DNA of 64,000 nucleotides from Rhabdornis inornatus (Eukaryota; Chordata; Aves; Passeriformes; Rhabdornithidae). The notes beneath the pieces are model-generated. The model ran no database searches, was not told the origin of the DNA, and saw only the letters and a program-made list of their open reading frames with translations. Below, piece by piece: positions 12,567 to 25,100 of this stretch (positions are counted from its first letter, which is position 1; every line of letters starts with the position of its first letter). The DNA lies in NCBI GenBank assembly GCA_013397075.1, contig VWZS01007432.1, forward strand, positions 132,310 through 196,309, read 5' to 3'. The position numbers and the translations under genes are program-made.

Positions 12567-15349
12567 GCTGGAAATAGCCATTAGTTCAAAATACAGGTAA
12601 TTAGCAGAGGTTGAAGTAATTAGCACTTGCTGAAGCAGTCTGAATAGCTAAGGAAGCAGTCACAGCACTGAGGACAAATGTACTTCACGTGCTCAGGAAC
12701 TCTTTCAAACACTACATACCATACCAGACAAACCTTGTGTTCCCACAAGATGAACATCCCCATCATGTGTCACTTTTGGAGATGCAGATGCCAGGAGCTG
12801 GAAGGATCTCTCCAAGCCCACATGATAAGTTAGGAGCAACATGAGGACAACAGAGGAATTTCCACTTGATCAGACTGCAAGAATTCTTCAGCTACTTTTA
12901 AAATTAAGGGCCTTTTCTTCCCACCACCAGAGAAAGGAAAGCACACTGGATCACTGAACAACATTTCCATTGGCTAAAAAGCAGTGTTTTAATTATTCTG
13001 TTAGTGGCTCTCAGACACTTTTCCTTGCCTGAAAATACAAAAAGTGAATATGGAGTATAAAACTGATAGAAAGAAAATGAACAGGGCACAAGACAGTCAT
13101 TACAGTGTTTGGTTTCTTTCCTGAGGTATGGGGCCACAAACACTGCATACTTTTCTGTAAAGGATTTTGTTTTTAAAAAAGCATTTATTTCAGCCTGTAG
13201 TAATGCAGTATATTTAGATTATTACACTAATTAATGCTAAATTAAATTAAATTAATTTACTAAATTAAACACCTGTTTTGATTTGTGACTGCAGTACTGT
13301 TAGATGTCAGTGTAGGAGGCATTTGCACCATGGACTGACAAAAGAGTCTGACTGTATTTACAGTCAGACACATCTTTGTTTTCTGCATTTGAGCAGGTTT
13401 TCAAGGTGGTCACTTGATTGCTGGAAGTTGAAACCAAGATAAACCCAGTGAGGAAAGGCCTCTTCTGAAAAAGAGTCATCACACCAAGAAGACAATGTCA
13501 TAGTTTTTGGAATTATGACTGCATTAAGAAATGAACGGGTTTGAAAGGACTTGATTTGATACACCCCGCTGCAAACCTAGGAGTGATGGGGTTTCTTGGT
13601 TAATTTGCTAGGAAAAAGAATGCTGAAATTTAGATGTGATTCCCTCCACCAATACTGGTCACAGTTGACTGCAGGATACTGAATCTGGAAGTTAAAACAA
13701 ATTTAGGAAAGCAAGTAGCATAATATGACCAAGAGAATTTATCATCAGGCAATGGCACCCTGCTTATATTTATTCTGAAACACTTCTCAAAGAAGCATCT
13801 TATGGAAGTCACCTTATTGCTCCATTGCAGAAGAGCAATTGTGTGGTCTGATACTGCTGTCAAACACAGCAGCTGCACAATGTCTTCAAAGGAAATAAAA
13901 ACACATCAACATGGACTTAGCTAATTGAAGTCATACAGAGCTGAGTGGCAGGCACCAGCTGGGCTGAGGTATGACATCCCCCACCAGGCTGCAGAAGTTC
14001 CACCCATAAAGGTAAATCTTAGACATCCAAAATACCTTGTGTTGTGGCTGCTTTCATCCCAAAAATGTTCAAACACAAATGTCCTCATTCTGGAGAAGTT
14101 TCCTGGGATTTTCTCTTTGGGTTGCTACAGGTGATTGGAAGCACCAAGATTAATGTGTGAGCAGTGATTGGCAAGGCACTATAAGACTGATAACCCTTTA
14201 CCAAGAACTGATTTCATTCTAAACTGTGGAAAAGCAAGGAGTTACAAGGACCTTGAGGGAACCACTGCTGCCTCCTCCTCCTCCTCTGTACAAAAGGCCT
14301 CTGTCTTCAAATGAAGATTCAGATTCCTGAATTCTATTGAAGAAACAAAAACATTAGGAATGTGTTCAGGTGCTTTAAATCTTGTGATGCGGATAAACAG
14401 CTGGAGCAGTACCAGCATCCCTGCAATGTGTTTAGCACATGTCTAGCCTGGCTCTTCTCATGGTGACCCAGAGCTTTTCCTCTCCTTGCTGTGAGGACAT
14501 ACATTCCAGACCTGGGCAGGCAACTCAAGATGCTTTTGCACTTGTCAGCTACAAGGAGAAAAGGGGCCAGTCATGGCTGCAATTCTCTCAGGCAAGAGGC
14601 AGGAACTGGAAGAAGTTCCTGCCATATCCATTCCAGAATCCCCACAAAGGAGTGTTCACAGTGACCACCTTACAGCGCCCTTTACAGAGAAGAACAACAC
14701 TGGGTGGCAAGCCTGAAGCAACCTCTCCTGGTGACGTAAAAAAGAGCCAACACTCACATGTCCCTGCTCTGGGGGACATGCTCAGGGAGTCATTTACAAG
14801 AGCCAAGCCTTCCACGTGTGTCCCACAGGAGTGTTACCAATCAGGATGTGCCTGGAGCAGGCTCACCTCTGCACCTGCTCAGGGACATTTTCACAACACG
14901 CAGCTTGTTGCCAAATCTTTAAAACTCAGTTTTATGTACTACAGAACATAACAAGGTAACTAAAACTTAAATCTTTATGACAATTAGGAAACTCCGTCCT
15001 GTGAGTAAAGTGCCTTTTTATCTCTATCTTAATAGTAGCAAGAAATACTGTCAACTTCCATTAAAGGAGCATCTACTTTCCAATCAGCAGCTGTAGCCTC
15101 TAGGTAATTCCTACCAGTCCCTGGCAAAGAATTGCACTACAAAAAATTCAGGAGTTCTTCTTGATGGGACCCCAATTGCTGGCACCTTTAAGCATCTCAC
15201 TTGCTGCCATGGAAGAGATTAAAATGGGGTTGTGTAAACAATTTGAAACAGTGTGCATTTGACAGAACATTGCTTGAGTAAAAGCTGTATTTCGAAAGAA
15301 ATAAATCCTGCTGTGGTTTTGATTATACTAATTATTTACTTTATTGAAT

Positions 15350-15355
15350 TGTTTC
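15350..15355 (-). terminator. candidate polyadenylation signal for KLHL42
   Basis: AATAAA on the minus strand about 350 nt after the KLHL42 stop codon. Mammalian KLHL42 has a longer 3' UTR, so sites further left may also be used. Confidence 0.35.
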
Positions 15356-15705
15356 TACTTTTAAAATGTATATGTTTTGTTCTACACTGTCTATTAAGAC
15401 GAAGAATAAAACCAGACTGATCCGTTTTGCCTTTGGAACTCCTGCATCAGTTGCCAACACAATAATTTTACATTTAAATTGCAAACAATACCTGGTGAAA
15501 TTTTAATCCAAGCCTGTAAAATTTTTAAATCGACATCTTAAAACTGTTTCTGGAAGCATTTCTCTTCATACTAGATTCTGAAGCAGAATCAGTATTTTAT
15601 GCCTGCATTATGCAACCACATTACATTCAGAAAATTGAATTATTCAGAGGGAGCAGTATTTCATCAAAGAACGATTAAGGAACTGAAAAGAAAAGTCTTG
15701 TGCTG

Positions 15706-16157
15706 TTACACTTCTCGCCCATCAGGCAAATACATAGAACAGATCAGAATGTTTTGTCCAAAGGCTGGGAAGCGCCCCAGTGACTCCCAAGTGTCCGTGA
15801 AGATGTTATACTTCAGGAAGAGACGCTGTTCCAAGCTGGAAGACACAGTAATATTCCTACTCAAGATATAGACTCCATCGTTGTGGAGAGTGCAAGTCAA
15901 GTTCAGGCCGGATTTGGATGAGTTCTCATTGAGGTAGAGCCACTCTTTGGTGGCAATGTTGTAGGACTGCACGGTGAGCACGTCCTCGCTAGGGCTGGAT
16001 CTCTGGTTTGGTCTGAGGTCGAGGATGCAGCCCCCCACCAGGTAGATGGTCTCCTCCACAGACAGCATCTGCTGCTTGCGGACGTGCACGTCGCACAGCT
16101 CCAAGTTGGTCCAGGAATCAGAAGTTGGACAGTACTGCAGGATGCTCATGTTCCTGC
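15706..16157 (-). CDS. KLHL42: KLHL42 coding exon 3 (terminal)
   Basis: 452 nt ending in TAA (15708-15706). The acceptor used is TTCCAG|GCAGGAAC, which gives ARGRNMSILQY, as in the human protein. The next AG, 4 nt downstream, would put TGA in frame at once, so the upstream AG must be the productive one. Encodes the last kelch blades. Confidence 0.93.
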
Positions 16158-19100
16158 CTGGAACAGAGAGGAGATGTTCACAAGTGAATAATTCTGTCAG
16201 AAGGCACTTGTGGAGGAGCGTTTTTCTCTCCTACAAAGCGTCCCAGCCTTTACTGCAGATTGCTCACACGCTTGCAGAGCAAGTCAGGGGAGAAACGGTG
16301 ATCACTGACAACTGCAGCTCTTTGGCATTGACAAGAAACTTTGAACATTCTGTTCCTTGGCACAGGGGAAAAATATTATGCTACTTCTGGCACATTACGT
16401 GATGTAAATTGTCTGGGCCCTCAGATTTTAGCAGAATAATCCCTACATTCCAGCTTATGCTTTTAATTTTGTCTCTGATTGATACATAACTATTTTTTTA
16501 CAAAGAGGGAAATGGAGCAATATTCCCCTTTCCAGAAGTGGTCACAAGTGAATCAAACAATCATGAAGACAGTACACTTCATTAATGGCTGTCAAGTGAT
16601 GATTTATCATCCAAGCTTAACTTTGATACTTCACATTTCATTCCATAAATCAAAGTTTTATGGAACAAAACTTGTAAAGCTGGTTGCATTTCAACAAGTG
16701 GCCTGGATGACCTAAGGGCACCTCATAAATAGAGAAACACACACTGTCAAAATCATCTAAGAACCAGGAACTCTGTGCTCTGCCATTAGGCAGAGGCTCA
16801 GAAGGAAGCTGAAATCAACTCCGTAATTCAAAACTCAGTGGGTGCATGTGTTTGCAATAGTGTTATTCCACAAATCTGTTACACTGACACCCTGATTTAT
16901 GGTGCAGTGAAGATCCTGGCTGCGCCCAAAGCTTCACTAAATTATCACAGAATGCACACGATTCAGTAAATTCAGTTCCAGTCTCTGGAGACCTGAGCTC
17001 AAATCCAATCTCAAGTGACAAGCAGGAATAGGTTTGCAGACTCCAGACAGGTCTTTTATTAAATCTGCTCCATATTTCCAGTCTGTCCTGAATGATGACT
17101 TCCAGATGAACTCCCAGGGGCAAGAGCAGACAGGGACATACTGACAAGTTCTGTAAGGCCACAGGTATAAATAGCCAGAAATATAACTGGATTGTCATGA
17201 ATGAAGTGCATCAGTGGCATGATCAGGGAGCTGCTGCTCCATCCAGCATTTGCACTCTTATTTTCATAGCAGTGCTCTGTGAAACTGCAGCTCTACATAT
17301 AGATGCCCTTTGTCTACCACCAACCTATCATTCTCTGACTCATTAAGGGGAGGAGAAGTCCCAATTAGGTTTCTGTGAGTATCTATAGCAGTAAACTTCC
17401 CCTGGAAAATGTGCTATTTGAGAAGAGGTGTATGAAATAGAAGTCCATCGCAATGTGGCCATCACATTCTCAGTTCACAGCCTGGGTCTTTTATATCCAC
17501 TGAAACAACAAAAAAAACCCCAAAGCAAAACCCACAAAACAAAATATGAACACTACAGTGCCTGACATGGAATTTCTATTAGGATCTAGGTTCACAAGTG
17601 AGAGCTGCAAACTCAAGAGAAGGACTTTATTCAAGAAGCGTCATTATAATTTATAGTGAGAAACTCCAGATCCTGCCATCTTTTGCAAAGTGCAGTCTCA
17701 GGAGAAAGCTCTACACAAATTTAAAAAATAGCCCACAAAACCTACTAAAACTGAGGTATATACAGGAACACCAAAAATTACTAAAAATAACCTAATACAA
17801 AAAACATTAATTCCTGCTTGTGTTTTATGTAGTAAATATAGCAAACCAGCAAATAAACCTTAGTGTTTCTCAGATCTTTAGGTCTCAACACTTTCTGACA
17901 CTGGCATAATTCAGAAGGAAGATCACCAGTGCAACTGTGGCAATTTTGGTTTCTAAGTCTGCTACCTGTCCCAAGCCAAGATGTCACAAAAAAATTATTC
18001 TAGACCCTTGTTCAGGAAATAGTTTTTAATAAGCACAGGTGTTTGTAGTCCTGAGTGATCCTGGATTCAAACAGAAGCCTAAATGTGTTAGTTATCCACT
18101 GCTCAAAACTTCCTATTGTTTTATTGCCCTATTTCCATTGAAAAAGGCTTTTAGGAAAAGACCTGGGAAACGACAAAGGTTCAGAAGGCACCAGCAATCC
18201 TCTGGAGTGTGGAGGAAGCCAGAGGTAACTCACAACCCTCCTTCAGCTGAACCCACAGGCAGCAAGTACTGAGTCAGGAGCCTGACACAGGGCAGCAGTC
18301 CTGACTGCATATGGCTTGTTGAAGAGTTTTAAAGGAATGGGATCTGAATCAGCCATGTGCCAATCTTCCTCTTCACGACACCAGGAGTAGGCAGTCTGAT
18401 GAAAGCACAGCACAAGCATCAGAAAAGGGACTTGCAGAGTGCAGAGGGTGTGGGAGAAAAGCTGGTCCTCCCCTAATTGTGTAGCACTCCTAACCAAATC
18501 AGAGGTTTTTCAGCTTACTCTTCTTTCTCTCTCTCTAGATAAAAATGCTAAACCCTTAACTCTTGTCTCTAGAGACAAGACTTCCCATTAATCTGTTTCA
18601 AACCCTTCTCCTCATTCTCTTATCTCACAGGATGTTTCCCTTTGGATCTGACTTCTCAGCATGACAAGTGTTTCATGCCAGGCATCTCAGAGTCCCAGTG
18701 CTGGATATGAGGGAGCACAGTGGCCCCAGCAGATCCTGTAGTGGGGATGACCAGAGGACTGGGACTGCAGCACACACAGCACAGCACAGCACAGCTCTTC
18801 CTATAGACACAGGTACATCTTCCCCACAGAAGCCACCAGGCTCTAGGTCAGAATGGTCTGTACAAAATGAGTTTGAGGGTTTTCATTACCAGAAGGACCT
18901 TATGGGGTGGCAGTATGTCTTTTATAAACTTTTAAGATGATTCAGAGCTCAAATCTGCTCAGACACTAGAAGCTTGCTCTAACATCAGTTTAGCTTTGCT
19001 TGCAGTACTGTCTGTAAAAGCTGATCTGTCTTCCAATTTCATTCTCTGTTTGGAAAGAAAACCCTTAAAACTGCTGTAGTCAACTGAAGTGGGCAAAGGC

Positions 19101-22100
19101 CAAATTCAAAGTTACGAAATCCTGGTAAATACTGAACATTTGACATGTCTAAATAATTGACTTCTAAAGCTCTGAGAAAATGTCTTCCTCCCAAAAAATG
19201 GCACTATGTACTTAAGGAATGAACAAATAGGAGCTCTTTAACTGCACTTGTTTGTCCACTGGATAAAAGTAGTTGTCAGAAGAGAATGAAACTTCAAATC
19301 TTGCCCTCTGTACAGTGTCCTCTGAAAATCTGGTATAGAAATTAAATAAGCTAAAAGTGTTGGTTCTTGCTTCAGCTTTTGATTGTTCTATTAAGTTATT
19401 AAGGCATAGATTGAATTTGCCTGTGAAACACTGAAATACTGTAGTGAAAAGACCATGACATCTATTAATACATGAGAAATACTAAAACAGGCAGATATTT
19501 TCTATTAATCTTTCCTTCTGACAGTCTAAACCAGATATTTAAAAAATGAACAAAGTATATCTGTTGAGACCTCTCTGTACTGTGTGATCAAAATCTAAGA
19601 AAAGGGGTAGTGGCTAAGCTGGGCATTGAAGTACCCATCAGTTTGTTCTCTCCAAGTAGCAGAGCCCCAGGCCCACATAGGCTCTGAAAAAAAGAAAAAT
19701 CTGATTTTCCCCTGACTATTGTTTTGTTTAGTTTGTTAATTATTTTCTACCAGCAATTTATTTCTATCTGTTTTAACCAGCATTATGCAGCCTTCTACAT
19801 GAGTTCAAAAGCCTTCCTGAAAAACAGAAGAAAATTATCTGGGCCTTGGAAACAATCAAGTAAAAACCAAGAAGTAACAGCAAACTTGTTACCTCGTGCA
19901 GTGTATCCTCCAATAACATAGATCTTGCCCTTGCATTCACAAGCTGAGAATTCTGCAAGAGGGTTTGGCATGGACGCCACAAAATTCCACCAGTCATTCT
20001 CCGGGTTGTAGCACTCCACGTTGGAAAGAGACTGGCCACCGATGGCATAGAGCTTTCCACTGACAGCCAGGAGCTTGAAGTTGGATCTGAAAGAACAGAT
20101 TGCAGCACTGAAATGAGGTGCATCCATGTACAGAAATACAGAGGAAAGTTCTTCCTACCCAGGCTCTGACACATTCATCACCACTCACAGCTTGCACCAC
20201 CACTTGAGGTATCTGCAGCATCTGAACTCTTCTGTGCAAGGCCAAAATACTGTAACTACACTGCAATTACTCAGGACAGTAACCAGTGACAGTTTGAATG
20301 CTGATGATGCTGCTGAGACTGAGGAATATTTTATTTCGTATTTTTGTCTGTGCTAGTTCAGCTCTAGATGTTCAGTCAATCGATGTGCTCAGTAGACAAC
20401 ATTTTAGCAATGTACCATTGGTAGAGAAAAATGCATTACATGGACACACAGTGAAGGATATAATTTCATATAAAATTGCAGAAATTTCAAACAAGACTTG
20501 ATGGATGCCTATGAATGCATATTTGTTTCTGGCTGTATTACAGAACCTCTTTAATAACCCTAATAAAAAAGCAATTTAAAGTGGAACACATTTAATCCTG
20601 TTCTGCAAAAGAAAGAAGAGAATCTTCTGTACCCTATTCAGCATTAAACTACTAAATACATCCTCTGAAGCAAGATCCATCTGTACATTATGTTCTCCCC
20701 ATAGCTGAAAAAAAAATTATATGGCACCCATGAGCAATGCCCTCCAAACTGGTCATTTATTTCTTAGTCTGTTCCACTATGCTCTCAAAATTCACACATG
20801 GCAAAGGGCAACTTCCTAACTCCTGAAGCACGGGAAGTCTCCTATCACCCACCCTGCAGGTAACACAGACAGAAACAAATGGTCCACGGGTATTAAAGGT
20901 GCAGATCTGGAGGAAGAAACTGGAGGATGTGAAGACAGAATTCTTGTATGCAGCTCCTCCTTTCAGTTAGGGAAGCTGGTCTAACAAAGGATGAGCTTTT
21001 CCTCTCCCCAGGAACAGTCTCACTGCCTAGAACGGTTGTTCCTACTCTTCTGAGCCAACTGAGATTTTACCACGAGCATCCCAATTAACTGGATGTGTGG
21101 CAGTCATATCTGAGTGCACCAGCTCAGTGCAAAGCCAAACAGGGAACTGTGTTACGTCTGTAAAACTGAAATGATGTTTCAGACCTGCACTGGCCTTCTG
21201 GGCAGCAAAGGGAGTTCCACCCTGCAGGAATCCGACATTCAAAATGTACTACTAAGTACTTTAGCAGGGTTTTGTCTGGACAAAATGAACCCTGCCTAGC
21301 TGCAGACCGCCCTGCAACTTCTTTTTATTAAATGTATTTGGAAAAAGGATTTGTTTCCAGATGGAATCACTTTGTTCTTGTCAGCCTGATACAGCTTTGG
21401 AAACTAAAATGCTCCTTTGAAGGAATTAATTGCTTTTTAGTCTTTTTTTCCCCCTGACATTTACGATTAGGTCAGTCTGTTCATATTCCCTCAATAGCAA
21501 TTATGCTTTCCATTTTAGAGAATCCAGAATAACACGGCAATCAAAAGCAGGTATGAAATGAGGATAACTACTTGCAAAACATTGTGATTTTCAAAGCAAT
21601 ATAACTGCTGTGAAAGTTAGGACAGAAAAAAAATTCCGCAAATTAACAAAGGGGCAAAACCACTGGGAAAATTATCTATTAAAACACAAACAGCACAACT
21701 TTCAGCTTTAAATATTCTAAAAGGAGGCCGCAGACCTTTCTGTCAGTCATTTAACTACCTCCAAACACTCATTAAAATGGATGACATTCATTGGAAGTAT
21801 CTTAGATTTATGCAATTCATTAACAATAAGGTTAATTTTACTCAAAAGCAGCTGCAAGTATCCATCAGCACACTTTATATCAAAGTTTGGACAATGGCTC
21901 AATATGTTATGAAAAACTTCTGCCATTCACCTTTCCATGCCAGTAACAGCAGGTGTCTTTATGGAAAGTGCACATTAGGAAATATTTAGTGCATTTTTAC
22001 TCTCTTTTAATGTGTTGGAGCAGCTGGAAACAAGGAAAGCAAACACTGAGCCGGGAGCCAGCTCTCCACAACCAACAACTGTTCCATGGACTACAGCCTG

Positions 22101-25100
22101 GAAACAGCGGGGCCGAATCCATCGGATTCAACTACGATGGAACTCCACTCGCACCTGCGACTTGTCTGAACCAGAGGGACCAAGACGTACTTTGTAAAAA
22201 CCAGGCCTAGTGGGTCCCTTCTTGCTGGGACAAGCTGAGGTATGAGCTGCCTTCTGCAGCACCCATTCATTCTGAACAGGACCCCAGGAACAGGAGAGTG
22301 GGAGCTGTGAGGTTTTACCATCACTCAAAATCTGTTCTTCACTCAACAGAGTGCAAAACGCTGTGTGCGCAAAGGAAGGAAAATATAATGCACATTCAAA
22401 GGAGCTGGAGGTCAGAGAGGCTTTCTGCACACAGGACAACATTCCACAGCTTCCCAAACCACCCCCCACAACGTGGTTCTGGATTGTGTTAGGTCTATCT
22501 GCAGGAGGCCATGGTGGCAGTGGCTATGAAGGATCAGCACACATGGTTTTTGTTCACTGACAATCTCACTTAGTGTACAACAAAAAAGAGTTAGCCCAGA
22601 TACTGGGGAGGACTTTCTGATCAGAGGGGCAGTTAAACATGGGAACAAGACACCTGGGAGGAGGATTCCAGTGTAGGTTGGAATCTACACTGCTGGAGGA
22701 TCTCAAGAGCAAGTTAAATGTGTATTTATTTGCAAGGTAACCTTGGTCCTGCTGCTGAACACAAGCCTTGGATTAACCAATGTTGTTTCTTCCTACCAAA
22801 TGATCAATTTAACCTTAAAATTTCTCAAAAACCAGATGACTCCTTTATTCTAGAGTTAAAGCACTAACAACAGAGACGAAGAATCATGAAAGCACAGTTA
22901 CAAAGCAATTCCAAAGCGTTTTACATATTTTCAATTAGTTCCTTTTTTTCCCTTCTTTTGTATTTCTTACGTGAATTTGCAGAGTACACTGCATCAAACA
23001 TTTAGCTTTAGAAGTGTGTGATACATTTGTGGTAAGTAAGGTATGGATGGTTCTAACTTAAAAAAATTTTGAAGTCTATTTTCTTCCAGCACAGAAGAGT
23101 TTTGAGTGAATTTTTAAAAAATGGTAAAGAAGGAGAGAGGAGAAGGTCTCCTGAACAACTAGTATCCCCCAAAAGCATCATCTCCTATATTCCTGTAAGA
23201 CTCCTCAGAGTGGCAGCACTTCAGGCACAGATTGCTCACAAAAATCATGTTCCATGTGCATAATTCCAGCCTGGAGCTTACATAGGTCTTCCAGGCCTGG
23301 AAGATTTACCTGCCATGAGTAGGAAGGTTCTGAAGGAAAACAGAAGTGGAATATACAGCTCTAACTGGCACATGCAGTAGAAATCCTATGAGTATATTAT
23401 TTTTAAATAGCAAATTACTACGGTGTTCACAAAAAAAAAAAAAAAGTTTGGAAAGGCATCTAAGTACATTACTACAACAGTCCCCTATGCACTTTGTTAC
23501 CTTCTTGATCCCAAAGACCACAAGGGATCTTGGCCAACACTTACATGGAGCTGCTTCTATTAGAAAGTCCAGGTCCCCCTCTCTCTTGAGAACTCCAAGT
23601 ACAGAAACACCTCTAAAACGAAAAGGTCTAGAAAACATGATCTATTGTGGACTATTTGTGATCAGGACTGGATTTAGCACCCAGACGATGAGAAATTCCA
23701 TGCTCAGTCACAGGCTTCCTTTGTGAGCCTGAGCACATTATTTAGCTCCCTTGGGATATGCATAAATTGGGAATAACACTCTCTGAAGCTCCTGGGGGCA
23801 TCACAAGAACATTATCCAGGAGTAGTTGCCTGTTGTGAAAAAGTTTGAAACTAAAGCAGTAAGACCTGTACACCTAAAAAGAAGCCAACACTGAAGACCC
23901 AAACCAGACTGGCTGCTAAACATTCAGGTGGCTTTTGTCTTCTACTTAGAAGTAAGTTAGAACTGTTTCATCAAAGTATGCAGAGAGGATCCCAGCCTCC
24001 TGGGATTCTCCATTATGACAATGGAAATAACTCATGTTAAAAGTACCATAGAACTTAAAAGGTTTGTTTAGGGCAGAAATCTCTTATATGAACAGTAGAG
24101 CAGCAAAATTATATCCATAACTCCCCAGCCTTCCCTCGAGGCCAACACATGCAGTCACTCATGCAGGACAAATCCAGACCCACTGCTGTCTGAAGTCAAA
24201 CCAACTTCAATGGAAACTAGAGTCCTCCCTGAAGGTATGTCGAATTTCATCCATGGGATGTAATTATATCAGCTGACATAAATTCATTTGCCAGACGGTC
24301 ACATGGCTGTAATTTCTGAGCAGAAGGCTGGGCAACCACCCTGCTTATTTTACTACAGCATAACAAACTAAAAATACAATGTCCAGCAAACTGCAGCTCT
24401 AATTGCAGCACAGATGTGTAGCAGACAGGCATCAGCACTGGACATTGTAGCATGCAAACCCCTCATGTTAAAAATGGCCCTGCTCTTGACTCCTCGGGCA
24501 CAGGCCATCCCTCCCTGCCACAAAACACCAAGCAGGGAGCTGACATGTTATGTCAGACAGAAAAACTAGCAATTAACAGCAGAGCTGAGACTCCATGAAG
24601 CTGGTAAAATCAGAAATGTGTTTTGTGAAGGGGTCAGCTGAGTTTCCATGAAAAAAGCTCCCCCAGTTACTCAGGGAGCAACATCCTCACTGCTACTTTG
24701 CAGGTGTAATTCTGGGTACTTTATGGCCTGCAATAACTACCGTGGAATGTAAGACTAGAGATTATTCAAAAAGTATCTATTTGCCTGCTGCCTTTCTGCA
24801 GTAAATGGTTAATGTGAAATTCTATTCTAGGGAACACCTTGCTGTAACATGTGATGGGTTTGAATATTAAGTTGGCGTGGCAGTGCCATTGAAAACAGCA
24901 ATAGAAGAAAATATCCATGTGTTTATTTCAGGTATAATGATTATACATCCTAGCAAAAACAAAAACCAAGGGCAAGTGTGGAGGAAAATAAGCTAATCTA
25001 GAGTTTGAATACACAAACTGTAAGCTGCAAAAAGGGCCTTGAAAAGATACTTTTTTAAAACCCATGTTGCAGAGTTAACACACACAGTAACAGCTTTCTT

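Larger units (their letters stand above)
1..15349. other. intergenic 3' flank of KLHL42
   Basis: No exon, RNA gene or promoter could be supported. Apart from the CR1, microsatellites and 145-bp duplication listed separately, it is AT-rich noncoding DNA with only short chance ORFs. In mammals PTHLH lies on this side of KLHL42, but no PTHLH exon was recognised. Confidence 0.7.

Noticed and set aside
14439..14951. 170-codon plus-strand ORF
   Set aside because: No domain, no splice or promoter context, ordinary composition; most likely chance.
1..15349. PTHLH exons expected on this side by synteny
   Set aside because: No sequence resembling the PTHLH signal peptide or hormone region was seen.
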